64,000 nt of DNA from Liolophura sinensis (taxonomy: Eukaryota > Mollusca > Polyplacophora > Chitonida > Chitonidae): contig NC_088295.1 in NCBI RefSeq assembly GCF_032854445.1, positions 85,790,644 to 85,854,643 of the forward strand. Reading direction: 5' to 3'. Shown here piece after piece: positions 42,701-55,000 of the stretch. The translations under genes and the position numbers were made by a program. The notes below the pieces were generated by a model that worked only from the letters and a program-made list of their open reading frames with translations, did no database searches and was not told the origin of the DNA. How positions within the stretch are numbered: the stretch's first letter is position 1; each line of letters starts with the position of its first letter.

Positions 42701-44063
42701 CCAGTCTCTCTTGTAAGTGTTTTTGGTAGCTTCGCTCTCGTATTAGTTCCGAGTCTTCGGTGCTCGTCTCCAAACTATCTGCCACAAACGGTACTGGAGT
42801 TCCTCGGGAAAAACGTGCTTTACGTTCGGGCACATTGCTCGGAACCCTTGTGTTAGAGGCGGAATTGGGTTTCTGTGACGAAGGTCTCATTACGTACTGC
42901 TTTGGAGACGGCTTTCTTGGTATGTAAACTGGCTCTTGTGTCAACTCCCTGTCATCGTTTAGTTGCGTATCAACATCTTTGTCCCCTTTCAGGGCATTGC
43001 GGTCTAACTCACGGTAAGTGGCATTATCTCTGAATTCATCATGGTCATCCAGACGACTCTGGACAAACCTATACTCTTCTTCTTCTTGTGGAGTGAATGT
43101 TGGCGATTCAACATACATCCGTTTGGGATTTGCGTGTTCCGCGTTCTCCATGTTTATGTCAGGATTGTCAACTGTTCTGTCTTGATATTCTTCGTTTGGC
43201 AATACTGCATATGTGTGTGAAGTGTTAGCGCGTGTTTCACCAGCATTTAAAGGATCACCGTGATACGCAGGTTTTGCATCATCATCTGCATTCAGCAAAT
43301 CCCGTATCGGTGCAGTGTCATTTGTACTGAAGTGATATGATTCTTTATCCTCATTCTGAACATTGGTTTTGTGTGGGGAGGACGAAGGCGGCAGATCTGA
43401 CGTGTTACGTACTGGAAGCAATATCCTCTGACTGCTGTCTCGCCCTTTTAGTCTTTTGGAAGAATAGGAACTCGTGGAATCTGCTTCAACAGGCGCAAAC
43501 ACTTCCTGTACCGTCCTGCTGGATGGTCGAGCCAGGTCCGTGGAAGACTGCACGGGGTTTGGTGGAGGATAGTGTAGGGAGTGGCGATCACTTGAGCTGT
43601 GTCTCTTGGTTTTAGCATTAGGATAGCCTGTATCAGTCTCTCTACCTATTTCCAAACTGTCTACCAGCTGCTCACTTTTCCTAACCTGATCAAGACTATC
43701 GATAAGTGAATATCTAGAAGACGGATGGTCATTTGTTACAGGTGACTCTTCTGTAGTAGTAAGCGCCCTTGATCGCGAGGGAGACCCGAAACTCTGCTCA
43801 GGGGCATCTTCCCGGAATGGACTTTGAATTGTGACATGTTTACTCCCTTCTCCATGACTCTGCTGGTCAAATGTTTCATTGTTCACCTGCCTTTCTGGCT
43901 CGTCTTCTTTAGCTTTGTCAGCCGTACTCTGAGTAGAATCGTCACCTTTACGAAAAGCGTTTTGAGAATTCTCACTCAATAGAGCTAAAAGTTCTGGATT
44001 TTGTGTAGTTATTTTCCCCTGATTATTCACAGCAGGGGAAGGCTTCTCCCGTTCACTGCTCAT
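36460..44063 (-). CDS. JHY: JHY (C11orf63)-like protein
   Basis: A large exon (41178-44063, 962 codons) and 3' exons at 39419-39751, 38688-38822 and 36460-36723, all phase 0, total at least 1,205 codons. The N-terminal part is disordered, acidic and Ser-rich. RRPVVDYIERNKQNVFKSKQ is followed by a basic, Glu/Gln-rich stretch; then come RRPLMLKPITQEVWTEDGQR, and a Gln-rich coiled-coil-like tail. The 3' exons carry KVYTIDDYRKMQKEVRLGGL, KVRQENYAREVMMRNKQ, AREYAKNVPKPKIRP and DLQKLHDRHERDKQNVAMIR. This order resembles, from memory, the conserved C-terminal region of vertebrate JHY, whose loss in mouse gives juvenile hydrocephalus with abnormal ependymal motile cilia. An RFX X-box sits at the likely promoter. 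The family assignment needs a homology search. One further middle exon (about 39,978-40,190) is uncertain. Confidence 0.62.
38688..38822 (-). CDS. JHY: JHY-like exon, basic 'QENYAREV' segment
   Basis: 135 bp, acceptor gctacag, donor GTG|gtatgt, phase 0/0. It encodes AGKKVRQENYAREVMMRNKQ then HIPKSKPPSYPRMKETDDIL. Continues the charged helix that starts at the end of the preceding exon. Confidence 0.78.
39419..39751 (-). CDS. JHY: JHY-like exon with 'LGGLGPD' motif
   Basis: 333 bp, acceptor ttgtaacag, donor AAG|gtaata, phase 0/0. It encodes TYGQEMYDGDYLSPRDQ, PKESPQGYVNQFYEKKIKEQ and DYRKMQKEVRLGGLGPDLDN. Confidence 0.8.
39978..40190 (-). CDS. Possible additional JHY-like exon
   Basis: The 3' part reads SLPVLDLMKGGKRRVKGATY then QK at donor AAG|gtaaat, phase 0, which would join TYGQEMYDGDY in the next exon. 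I find no good phase-0 acceptor for the 5' end (tatttataag at about 40,190 is the only one in frame), so it may be a chance ORF or need an unseen small exon. Confidence 0.3.
41178..44063 (-). CDS. JHY: JHY-like large first coding exon
   Basis: ATG at 44063 (MSSEREKPSPAV), ending DENQAYHQ at donor CAG|gtacgt. Acceptor candidates upstream are tag at 44083 or cag at 44077. 962 uninterrupted codons with biased composition (Ser, Gln, Asp, Glu) on this strand; long open stretches on the plus strand here are shadows. Confidence 0.9.
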
Positions 44064-46230
44064 TTCATGGACCCATCTGAATCTATGTGTGAAGCATGTA
44101 ATACCAGAACACTAAGTTGATTCTTTGGTAGACAGCCAAAGGTTATCACTGGCTTAATACTGTTACTGCGCAGTTTTACTACAGTCCTGGTGTTTGGCCA
44201 ACAAAAAGCAATACGCCACCTACAAACAACAATAAAATAATCTCATTAAATGATTTTTCTATTTTTGATTCACTGTTCAGTCTTGGGGCACACAATAGCA
44301 CCCTGAGTCATGATGTTGCACACAGTCATGTACCCCAAAAAACACCTTGAATGCCAGAACTTTACTTCAGCATATTAATTTACATACATACATGACTGGC
44401 ACAAACATATTTACTAATTTATTGATTATATAATGTCATACTTAAGAATGTTCCTGTTACACAACCGCATTTAGTTGTATAGGTGGAGGTAAATGCCAGC
44501 AACTTTATTCCAGTGTATCACAAATACGACACAGACATGTATAAATCATACATATATCACATTTTAAGCCTTTATTTATTTATTTTATTGTTGATTAAAA
44601 ATTGAAGAATTTCCCTCTAATATAATGAGTGTCAGTTTCATGGGAAAAGTAAAGGGCTACAGGGAATATCAAAGGTAAAATAGCGAACTTGGACAAGTTA
44701 CTGAAGAATTTTCCAATGTGTGACCTACAAGCTTCCACCCTATATTTGAGGAAGAGGCATGTTTTCTCTTTCCTTCAACAAACACAAGACTGCAAACACC
44801 ACCACAAAAATTGTTTTGAAAATAATGAAATACATATCCCACCATCATCATTTTAAGATGTGAACATGTAAAGTTATATGGTTTAAATGACCTAATTTAA
44901 AAAGAGTATATGGTACCAAAATGTTAGTGGTAGTATTCATTCATACTGTGAAAAAAAAAACCAAAAAAAAACCATAATTATCTACTTTTTTCCAGTTTCC
45001 CACCTATCAAATATCTCTGTTCAGACTTTTGGAAAATATAACACAGAATGTTTAAAGGCTAAAAACAATCTGAATATGACAGTCTGTTCAATATGGCCCC
45101 AAAGTATACAATAGAACTTTTTTCTGTACATTTTACCCACTGTAACTTTTTTCAAAAAAGATTCATAAATACTACATTTGGACTCATACATGTGTGCCAC
45201 AGCGCCTTTTTATGTACAATTGTTTTGTGGGGGGTAAACTTTTTTGTGCAAGATTTTCTTACACTGAGTGCCTCTTTTGTTTTACACCATATATTTTACA
45301 TGTAATTACTAAATTACTATGTGGATGGTCCTCTATACAAATATATACTCCCATTGAATGAAATTCTCTACATTTATAACTAACAATAATTATAAACAAC
45401 CTCATACACTACATGAAGTCAAAAGTGCCTCAAACAAAAAGGTGATAGCAAACCTTATACATGTATTTAATTCCAAAATCAACTACTGTAATTCTTCAAC
45501 CTTTTCGAATATAAACATATTCTGAAGGCATTAATGTGCGTAGACTGATAAAATTATAGTTTTTGTCAGTGTCATTGTCAGTTTATAGTGTAGTTTGCGC
45601 TGAAAGTTGCACTTTTATATAAGAAAAGGTTTAGGAATTAGGGTATTTTTAAAGGCAAGTTTTGAGATCATACTTTCCAAAGGTTTTTCGCCTTATTTTA
45701 GGTGGTTAAAAAACCATTAAAAATTAGTATTATTAAAATAATCCTGAGGAGGTTCATCAGATATGATTTTACATAAAACAAATACTGGTATTTTTAAAAT
45801 GTTCCACTTTACAGACAATAAATTTTCAAATTCTAAAAATAAATGAATAAATAAATAAATATAGTTTTGAGTAGAGATTTCCAATGTCACGTGACGTCTT
45901 AACCATTCACTTTAAGTCAGTTACGTTAACATCAGCATGGTTTTATGCCCTTTTTCCATGCTAAGCAACAATACTCTGTTATATCTTGACACGATTATAC
46001 TTTGCCTCTGCGTAATTATTATGGCAATGATTCGGACTGACCCATCATTACTCATTCAGTTAGGTGCATATTTAATCAAAACAGGAAAGTAAATCACGTC
46101 CACTCGGAACGAAAACTGGACATTAAATAATCCTGCATGGAACTTTAACACGTTAAGTTGCCATTTGTACACATACTTCACAAAATGTGTAAAGCAATAC
46201 TAATAATAGGTCAAACTTTAATTACTTTAC
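44064..46230 (-). other. 5' intron of the JHY-like gene
   Basis: About 2.1 kb of AT-rich sequence between the donor at 46230 and the acceptor near 44,080; contains poly-A/T runs and no exon-like segment. Confidence 0.5.
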
Positions 46231-46330
46231 CTTCCAGTCTCACCGTTAGTATCCTCCTACCATCATTGTGGACATAAAAGGAAGCCAAAAATTTAACAGT
46301 CCGGTACATCGTCCCCCGAAAAATGGCTGA
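46231..46330 (-). other. Likely non-coding first exon of the JHY-like gene
   Basis: Strong donor gactggaag|gtaaag at 46230, no long ORF, and an X-box just upstream. The 5' edge is a guess. The proximal acceptor to the coding exon is at 44083 or 44077. Confidence 0.5.
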
Positions 46331-46362
46331 TATCTATCCCGGCATGCCACATCTATTGACGC

Positions 46363-46376
46363 GTAGCCATGGTTAC
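46363..46376. promoter_or_regulatory. RFX X-box
   Basis: GTAGCCATGGTTAC is an imperfect palindrome fitting the X-box pattern (GTNRCC-N-N-RGNNAC, both half-sites) bound by RFX factors, the main regulators of ciliary genes. It lies about 30-130 bp upstream of the probable first exon of the JHY-like gene. Confidence 0.65.
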
Positions 46377-46479
46377 ATCAGCCAGCTACTGTCAGGTTGT
46401 AAACAGTGTGGTGTTAATATGTTTGTGGCGCATGCAGTGAAGTGAAGGGCCAACAGTAGATAACCGAAGAAGCATTGAT

Positions 46480-47495
46480 CAGTAAAGGCTAGCGTTCGTT
46501 ATTTGAACTGAAATGAATTTCATGGGAGTTGATGCCTCTATCCACGGGTACACAAGCGGTAGGCCAAGGCTAAGGCAAAAATTTCGGGAGGCGGAATTGT
46601 TTTAAGAACTTAAGTGGGCGACGGCATAAGGCGCCAGATTCTGCTTAATTTAAACTGCGATATTTTGGTTATGCAACATCACGAAAATAAAAAGTTATGT
46701 TTGGGATATTTGTTCTATACATGTATAGGGCCTACATAATTTGGTCTAGTGTTTTTTGAACTTTTCTTTTAATTTAAATCCGTTAAGTATAAGTCTAGGC
46801 CTATTTATAGGCCTAAAGTACTGCATCAGTGTGTTACACGTTTAATGCTCTTTACAGGTAGTTCCCCGCATTGTCACTGTCATTTTGTACGTATATCCTG
46901 TATTATATAAACTAAGAAATGTCGTTGATGCATTTTATTTCGTATGCATAGGCCTGTGCTTGGGGGTTTCAAGGGAACTAACTCTGCGAGTCTTGTGAAA
47001 AAAAAATCCATTTTTACAATAAATAGTATAACTGCTTGGAAAAGTTTGAAGTTGTTTGCCTGTTAATGGTTCCGTACATTCCGGGAGGAAATACTCTCCT
47101 GTCATTTTGCTTTTAAAGACCAGCGTTCTTTCTGGATAAGTAAGCACAACGAAACTTCCAATTTGATTCGTCCATTATATTAAAAGTATACGAGTGACAT
47201 CTTTCTTTATCTCTTGAAACGTTTCAACGCTATATTTCAGTACAGCAATGTATGTATGCTTGTGGTTTTATGTCGTACTTAACTAATGTTCATTCATATG
47301 ACAACGAGCAGTCATTCGGTGTGTGTATATTCATTGTGTATTCTTGTGCCTAGGCGAGTCCATGTTGCCAAATTCTCTATACCCCATGACAATTGTGAAC
47401 TAATATGATTTAGGTTAACCTCAGTTTCAAGCACGTTAAGCGTAAAGATATACGCACTGTGGACGTAGTCGTGTATTGTATATTGTGGAAGTATC
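46480..47495. other. Upstream intergenic stretch
   Basis: Nothing recognised on either strand; no convincing exon. Confidence 0.5.
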
Positions 47496-47845
47496 TTTAT
47501 CTTTGTGCATTGTAGAAGTGTCCTATCATATCGTTGTGCATTGTGGAAGTGTCCTATCATACCGTTGTGCATTGTGGAAGTACCCTATCATACCGTTGTG
47601 CATTGTGGAAGTGTCCTATCATACAGTTGTGCATTGTGGAAGTATCCTATCATACCGTTGTGCATTGTGGAAGTATCCTATCATACCGTTGTGCATCGTG
47701 GAAGAGTCCTATCATACCGTTGTGCATTGTGGAAATATCCATATCTTTGTGCAATGTTGAAATAAACATATTTTTTTTGTATTATGGAAGCATCCATACT
47801 TTTGTGCATTGTGAAAGTATGTCCACGTATATCTTTGTGCATTGA
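47496..47845. repeat. 31-bp tandem repeat, about 9 units then decayed
   Basis: Unit ttgtgcattgtggaagt followed by [a/g]tcctatcatacc[g]. The period is not a multiple of three, so open stretches appear in all three plus frames and are not genes. Confidence 0.9.
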
Positions 47846-47849
47846 GCAG

Positions 47850-50800
47850 GTTGTTGCCGAGTGCTTAAGTACTTAATCGCTAGGATAACCACGATTATGG
47901 ACAAGGAATTTGTGCATCCCCCTCCTTTGCTTTTCGTGGGGCTTGGTTGCACGAAGCACTTAGCGACCTTCACGGGGCTGTTTAGTCTGCGTAATGTTCA
48001 TTGGAGACCACCTGTTTTCCGCCATGAAGGTTTAGTATGCATAATGGTCAGTGTGAAAGTAATTTTTGTACTCTGGTTACAAATTCCTGCTCTTACGTCA
48101 GCTCAGCATCCAAACCACAGTTCAGCGATGTTATTACATGTGCACGAATCTAAATGCTGGGATTTACCGTCCGTGCGCTTAACCGCCTAATTTGTCACTA
48201 TATTTTCACTCTAACTTATTATGGATTTCTGGCAAGCATGCATGGACTGAACTAACTGATACGTTTTACAAAATAACTTTTATGTAAATTTTGGCTTCAT
48301 GTGATAAACTAACATCAATTAAAATATATACATTAAATGTGTTATCTAAATCATCACATTATATAATGCTAAATATAATGTAATTGCTTTGAAGACGTTG
48401 GACTTTGTCCCAAAGACACGCGATATGTCCTCACGCAGGTCAAAACACGTGGCCCTCTGGTTTTAAGGTCAGATTTGAACCTGTGGGAACATTTGTTCCC
48501 AGTCACGAAGTTTAAATTTTACCTGCAAACAAGTTTAAAGGACATTTGGCTTAAGGTTAACTTTGATCAAACAGTCGATTAAGGGGTTTAAAGATGAAGT
48601 CAAATAAAACGAGTGTAGGAAATTCCCATAGTGTGAATGAACTATCGGAACCTACTCGGTAGTCTGCTGGATCTCAGGTCAGGTAGAATTAAGTCGGCTA
48701 AAATTCTCGTGGGTCGTGGATTACCTTATGTGAGGGTGGTGGTGTCTACAAATATTTACAGCATGAAAGATACAGACGGTGGCAACCCAGAAGAGATCAG
48801 GCCTATGCGACAGTCCAGTATATAGACACCAGACCAAAGCAACTGATACAGTCGTTATATTTACATATGTGTGTGTGGACTGTTGCGAAATTGAAAGATA
48901 TGCTAAAGGTGTATGCTGGAATGCTGGTACGTATTTGTGCTGACTAAGTTGCGTAATTGGGGATGGGATACAATATGACATATGATGTATATCCAGACTG
49001 AAGCGTATATACACACCACCGCCATAATAGAATGTCAATGTTTATAAACATGTATATACGTGCGCGAAATTAAAGTTAACAAACTATATGGGACATCTTC
49101 GTATACAAGTTCAGACTCAAATGTGAAATTAAAATTGTCAAAGCTATGTAAGCATTGACATTTTCATGTCCTTACACGTGCTCAATCGGGAGGTTTGTCA
49201 GGTACTTGCCACAAGTCGGTGGTTTACTGCAGGCACGGGTTTGCTGCATGAACCTGGCCGTGGTCTTGTTTAAGTGATACATACAAGAGCATGGCGGTAA
49301 ACTTCAGTCAAATAAATCCCCGATATGAACACAGTATGTATTCATTGGTGCAAATATCTATTTTAAAAAACAAATTACCGCAATAACCTCCTCAAACTAT
49401 TGTTGTCACGCCTTCAAAGTTGTACATAAATTCGCACAGGTTTTGTTTCAGGAAAAGAGCTGAAGCTGTCAAGCCGGATGTTGCTTAGCTTTAATAACTA
49501 AAGTATGCTCGTGTGGTTATTTAGCTGTCTACTTCATCAATCTACTCAACAGTGATTAGATATATTTATGTATTTAAACGAATTAATGCTGAAGCGACCT
49601 TGTCAAAATGGGATTTTCACTCAGCGAACTGGCGCCAGGACGACTCGTCGCTGTTCACATCGTGTCTGCGTGTATGGGAGAAATCAGTGAAAACACAGGA
49701 AAGAATATAGGCTACAGTATAAGGATGCTTCTGTGCGTAAGTCTAAAGGCTTGAGGAGATATAGGCCTGACCGCTAAAAACAAGACAGGTCGTGATGGTA
49801 ATCTTGCTGATGCATCATGCTCTGTGGTCATGCATTTTTGGGAGGCAAGATTGAGAGAAGGGAGCGACGTTGGTGAGTACGGAAAACTCCTCCTCTCCTA
49901 ACGCACAGTGGCCTTTGTCGTCCGTGGCGGGATAAGGCAGCTTATGTACGGTAACGAATAGTTGTAAAAACACCGAATGATATATTATATAGACACAACT
50001 CTACCGCTCTGCATGTTTTCATACTGACCATCCATGTAAATGCATCGGATCAAATCAGGATGTAATCATGATATAATGTAAAGTATTGCGTTTGAAAACC
50101 AAAATCTGAAAGCCTATATGCATACATCCTTTCTTATCCCAAATCTCACTTGTATTTCCATGACACCATAAAGTATTATATTGTTTTAAGCATACACAAT
50201 GTTTGTACGTGGCACCTTTTTATGTGGTTTGTACATCTTAGCTGAAGGTCATAGTTTTTAGTGTATACACTGGAATTCATTAGTGTTTTCCGGCATTGTG
50301 TTGGTATTTGTATAAGGCTGTAGCATTTACAAGAAATGATACGACACGAAGACCTACATCTAATTTGTATCAAATGAAACGATAATCAATAGGTTGCTGA
50401 TTTGATCCAGATAGATCACATATTTCTATACCTTGTATTACGACATCGTTATTACTGGTGTGCATCCTGTAAGGTGTACAAAATCTCTGTGAATGTATGA
50501 GAATACAATGAGCAATAAAAACCGTAAATCTTTATACGGTTGCCAGGTATAGTTGTGCCAACTGAATATATAAGCTGAGAAAATCCGCGTGCATTACAAT
50601 GGATGTAAGCACTGGTTTGTTCCAGGTGCAAGGTCGTAGCACGAGCAGTAAATCTGGTAAACACAGGGAGCCGTCAATAACAGGATAAGAAAAAGTGCAG
50701 TCAGCCATAGTGAAGGGTAATGATATAAGTCTGAGATAAAAAACACAAAATAAAAGCTAGCAATTCCTTGAAGGGGAGAATCGCAGACAAGGGTCACAAT

Positions 50801-51230
50801 AGATATACCTGAATAACAACAGGTTAGCAGTACTGCCGTATTCAAAGTGCCCTGATCTTTGCTCTGTCGATACATCAATATCGTATTAAGTACAGTAGTT
50901 TACAGTCAGTGAATTGACACAGAGCTCAAGGAAAGTCACACTCTCTTAGTATATTGCTTATCTGTAAATGGATACACAAATGCTTTATATCTGGTATGCA
51001 ACGAGTCGTTAAGCACGCCAATATACGCTATACACGTTTTTATTATGTGGTATAAAATTCCTTATACATGTAGATATCAAGTTAGCGATAATATAGACCC
51101 CCTGTGTTCTCTGAAGAATTTCTAGTGTATATAATATGTGATATTCATCTACAGGCGTATTAAATACTAGTAATTTTCATTCTCGCTCCTCATGAAGATT
51201 TCAACATTGTCTGGCTGGTCCTTACTGTTG
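47850..51230. other. Intergenic stretch, no gene seen
   Basis: No exon with supporting splice sites and family resemblance. A 94-codon hydrophobic minus-strand ORF at 50594-50878 is unexplained but unsupported. Confidence 0.5.
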
Positions 51231-51238
51231 CAAAATAT

Positions 51239-51295
51239 TATTTTAATATGTAACCAGGGCACACCGACTGTGTGCCCTGGTTACATATTAAAATA
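51239..51295. repeat. Perfect 25-bp inverted repeat with 7-nt loop
   Basis: Left arm 51239-51263 and right arm 51271-51295 are exact reverse complements (core aaccagggcaca / tgtgccctggtt). Loop ccgactg. Could fold as a stable hairpin in DNA or RNA. Confidence 0.95.
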
Positions 51296-51299
51296 CTTG

Positions 51300-53060
51300 T
51301 TCATTTTTGTGTGGGGTGGGGTGAGGGTGGGTGTCAGTGGAATGTTTTAACTCGTCTATAATGTTGTTTTATTAATTTGGGTAATACTACTATACACCTG
51401 ACTGTTTTATGCGTGAGGTAGAGCGGGCTTCCTGGGTAAACTTGCGGACGTGCTTGAAGCACATCGACTGAAGGTCTGCCTGAGGCAGGAAATAAGTTCT
51501 TGTAGATGCATTAATTCATGTATCAGATATGATTCAGAGTGAAAATCCAAGTTTTCTTGAGTATTTTGACAAATAATAATCAAAATAGATTCTGTTTTTT
51601 TTCTATGCGTAATCTTATTATAATTTTATTTGAATTATGTCAATTTGTACATAGCTTTCGACTTAGCCATCAATTTGATGGTGTTGTCACTCCCAGTTAT
51701 TAAAAATTTAGTTCATTGATTGAATTGGTCGAAATGTCAACTTCTCGAGTTTGAGAGTTATTTACATTCATAGATAGATAGATATACTTTATTTGTCATT
51801 GGTTTATACTCAACAAATAAACATTAGCTAGCAGTGGCGCTATTGTCACCGACCCTACAGATATGAAAACATACACACACATATCAACTTCACGGACAAC
51901 AACACATTAAGAAGAAAAATATAAGTATTGAGGATATGTTGCCATGCGCAAAGAATATTTAAACATTCTTTAAATATCTATGAAATCACTGATGAGCGCA
52001 TGCAGCATGAAATATGTGCAGATAAATTTAACCATCACGTATACCCGCTTGTATTTAATGCTAAGGATATAATTGATTGGGTTTTACAAATGTATACTCT
52101 TTTTGTTCATTGGTATTTGGTAGAAAAAAAATAAGCAGATTGGAAGTATTGAAACTGTTGTCTGTGAACAAATAGGGTTGGTATACTTTGACGACTGCAG
52201 TGAGATCCTGGTAGGACGAACTTTGGTCACTTGTAAACAAATCGTAGGCTTCGTTCCTGGATTTTTTGCTAACTTATCAGAATTTGTCTTCATAGAATTA
52301 TGCAGATAAGAAAGCGTGCAGTCAGTGAAACTTGAATGGATACTAGAACTGGGGACTAACATTTTATCTTTGGTATATATTGTTTACAGTTTTGCGTGAT
52401 CGTAACATATAACGCATGTGGAGAACATTTTTATTGCAATAAAATCCCACGTTTATAGTATAATCCTGTGTAAGTGTGTACAGCATAACACAACCAAACG
52501 AGCCTTTCAGGACCCTGAACTCGCTGGTTAATCCCGCTTTGTAGCCTACCATTCCCTTGGCCAATTAGGTAACAGTCTCATTTATGCATCTTCCTACCAG
52601 CAAGGTTGATACTGCGCTACAGGCTGTCGGACATCGCTAGCTTGATCAAGTGAAGATGCATTTACGTAGCGAAGAGTGGTGGTATACTCCAGGCACAAAT
52701 CTGACCGCGCGTCGTGTGAATGAAATATCCTTGAAAATGGCAAAGAGTTAAACACCATCAAATAAATAAAATAAACAAATTAATGAATGTCACTGTATAA
52801 ATCCTAAGATGGACGGGGTGTTTACATGGCATCATGATAGAAGGTCTACATAGAACGCATTGTTTTTTCTTCTTTTATAAATGCAAATATTTCCCGAAAT
52901 TCGTTTTGACAAGAACATAGATGCGAAAGATCAATAAGGAAGAGATAATGAATGTATGTATGTTTACCAACTGTAGCGCGTGTGTTCTTTAACAGATGGT
53001 ATATTGCATCGACATTATGTCTGTCTGTGTGTGGAAATATACTTGGTGGGATGGGGCGCG
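51300..53060. other. Intergenic stretch, no gene seen
   Basis: Contains a short (GATA)n run near 51,772 and one SINE tail at 52,700-52,790; otherwise nothing recognised. Confidence 0.5.
52700..52790 (+). mobile_element. SINE family 1, decayed 3' end
   Basis: gtgaatgaaatatccttgaa, gttaaacaccatcaaataaa and an A-rich tail. Confidence 0.55.
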
Positions 53061-53067
53061 GATGTAT

Positions 53068-53130
53068 CCCCCCCTCCCCCCCATGGACAATTCCCCCAAT
53101 GGACATTTTCCCTATCGGACAATTCGCCCT
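53068..53130. repeat. 17-bp C-rich tandem repeat, about 3 units
   Basis: tggaca[a/t]ttccccc-type units (atggacaattcccccaa, tggacattttccctatc, ggacaattcgccctaac) after a C-run. Same family as 59,264-59,390. Confidence 0.7.
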
Positions 53131-53325
53131 AACATATACAACTATAACCAGTAAAAAACACCTACATTTTTGTTCTAATTTGACACAATTAATTTATGTC
53201 TACCACTGACTATTTCACGCATGACATTTTTGCACAACAATTTAACATTCATGGCAAAAACAGAGAGTCAAAACAGTTTAATATGTGTAAGATAGAAATA
53301 TAGTGTAAATGTCATTACTGGTGAC

Positions 53326-53669
53326 GGCCCCGATAGCTCAGCTGATAGAGCGTACGCTTCGGAAGCGGTAGATTCAGGGTCAATCCTGGGTCGAGTCACT
53401 TAAACACCTTGAAAGTGTTCGCTTGGTGTTCAGCATTAAGGAGATAGTGCAACGACTGGTAGATCAGTATAATGGCTCAAGCGGGGCAGCTTACTTCCCT
53501 GTGGTAAGTCGTCTCGTTGAAGCAGCATTAGATAAAAGAGCGATGAAAATCTGTCCTGCAACAAGGAGGTACATTACTCGTACTATGTGCACTCTAAGGA
53601 ATCCTTCGTCGTCATATGACTGAAAAATTGTTAAGTGCGACGTTGAAACCCAAGCACTCACTCACTCAT
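53326..53669 (+). mobile_element. tRNA-derived SINE (family 2), best full-length copy
   Basis: The head ccccgatagctcagctgata is A-box like, and gggtcaatcctgggtcgagt is B-box like. The body and 3' end match the other copies and finish in caagcactcactcactca. The tRNA-like head is part of the element, not a tRNA gene. Confidence 0.9.
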
Positions 53670-53739
53670 AACTGGTAGTGCGGCATGCGGTGATAATGAA
53701 GGAAGTCATTTTTAATCCTCAATCCTGGTGTCGAATGGT

Positions 53740-55000
53740 AGTCGGCATATGGCCACAAACAGAGAGATAGCATCTAGCTTGGCGTTGACTGTGTGTATGT
53801 TAGCATATGCCCACAATGGTATTTACTGGTATCATCTGGTATTTGCTGTGTTGACTTATATTTGTATATGGTCACAAACAGAAAGAGCATCGGCATTGTG
53901 CACGCATAATGCATGCCCACAAACAGAGAGAGCGTCGACACTATGTTGGCATATTGTATGTCCACAAACAGAGAGAGCGTCGACACTATGTTGGCATATT
54001 GTATGTCCACAAACAGAGAGAGCGTCTACACTGTGTTGGCATATTGTATGTCCAAAAAACGGAAAGAGCGTCTACACTATGTTGGCATATTGTATGTCCA
54101 CAAACAGAGAGAGCGTCGACACTATGTTGGCATATTGTATGTCCTCAAACAGAGAGGGCGTCTACACTATGTTGGCATATTGTATGTCCAAAAAACGGAA
54201 AGAGCGTCTACACTATGTTGGCATATTGTATGTCCACAAACAGAGAGAGCGTCGACACTATGTTGGCATATTGTATGTCCACAAACAGAGAGAGCGTCGA
54301 CACTATGTTGGCATATTGTATGTCCAAAAAACGGAAAGAGCGTCTACACTATGTTGGCATATTGTGTGTCCACAAACAGAGAGAGCGTTGACATTATGTT
54401 GGCATATTGTATGTCCACAAACAGAGAGAGCATCTACACTATGTTGGCATATTGTATGTCCACAAACAGAAAGAGCGTCGACACTATGTTGGCATAATGT
54501 ATGTCCACAAACAGAAAGAGCGTCTACACTATGTTGGCATATTGTATGTCCACAACCAGAAAGAGCGTCTACACTATGTTGGCATATTGTATGTCCACAA
54601 ACAGAAAGAGCATCAACACTTTGTAGCATATTGTATGTCCACAAACAGAAAGAGCGTCGACACTATGTTGGCATATTGTATGTCCACAACCAGAAAGAGC
54701 GTCTACACTATGTTGGCATATAGTATGTCCACAACCAGAAAGAGCTTCTACACTATGTTGGCATATTGTATGTCCACAAACAGAAAGAGCGTCTACACTA
54801 TGTTGGCATATTGTATGTTCACAACCAGAAAGAGCATCTACACTATGTTGGCATATTGTATGTCCACAAACAGAAAGAGCGTCGACACTGTGTTGGCATA
54901 TTGTATGTCCACAAACAGAAAGAGCGTCTACACTATGTTGGCATATTGTATGTCCACAACCAGAAAGAGCGTCTGGTATTGTATTGACATTGTGCTTGTC
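53740..55000. repeat. 45-bp tandem array, about 25 units
   Basis: Units of 45-46 bp: cacaaacagagagagcgtc, gacactatgttggcata, ttgtatgtc. Well ordered from about 53,910 to 54,975 and decayed at both ends. Runs of 45-bp units give a long open frame (15-residue period ERASTLCWHIVCPQT), but 46-bp units shift it repeatedly, so I do not call it coding. Two unit types (cagagagagcg and aacggaaagagcg) alternate in places, showing block duplication. Confidence 0.92.

Noticed and set aside
41204-43615. Plus-strand open frames, including 221 and 130 codons
   Set aside because: Shadows of the 962-codon minus-strand JHY-like exon; compositions are hydrophobic artefacts of the complementary Gln/Ser/Asp codons.
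50594-50878. Hydrophobic 94-codon minus-strand frame, possibly a membrane protein exon
   Set aside because: Some resemblance in spacing to XK-related proteins, but no conserved residues I can name and no partner exons.
53326-53400. tRNA gene
   Set aside because: A- and B-box-like sequence is the head of a SINE that continues for about 270 bp and recurs elsewhere with the same body; no intact cloverleaf required.
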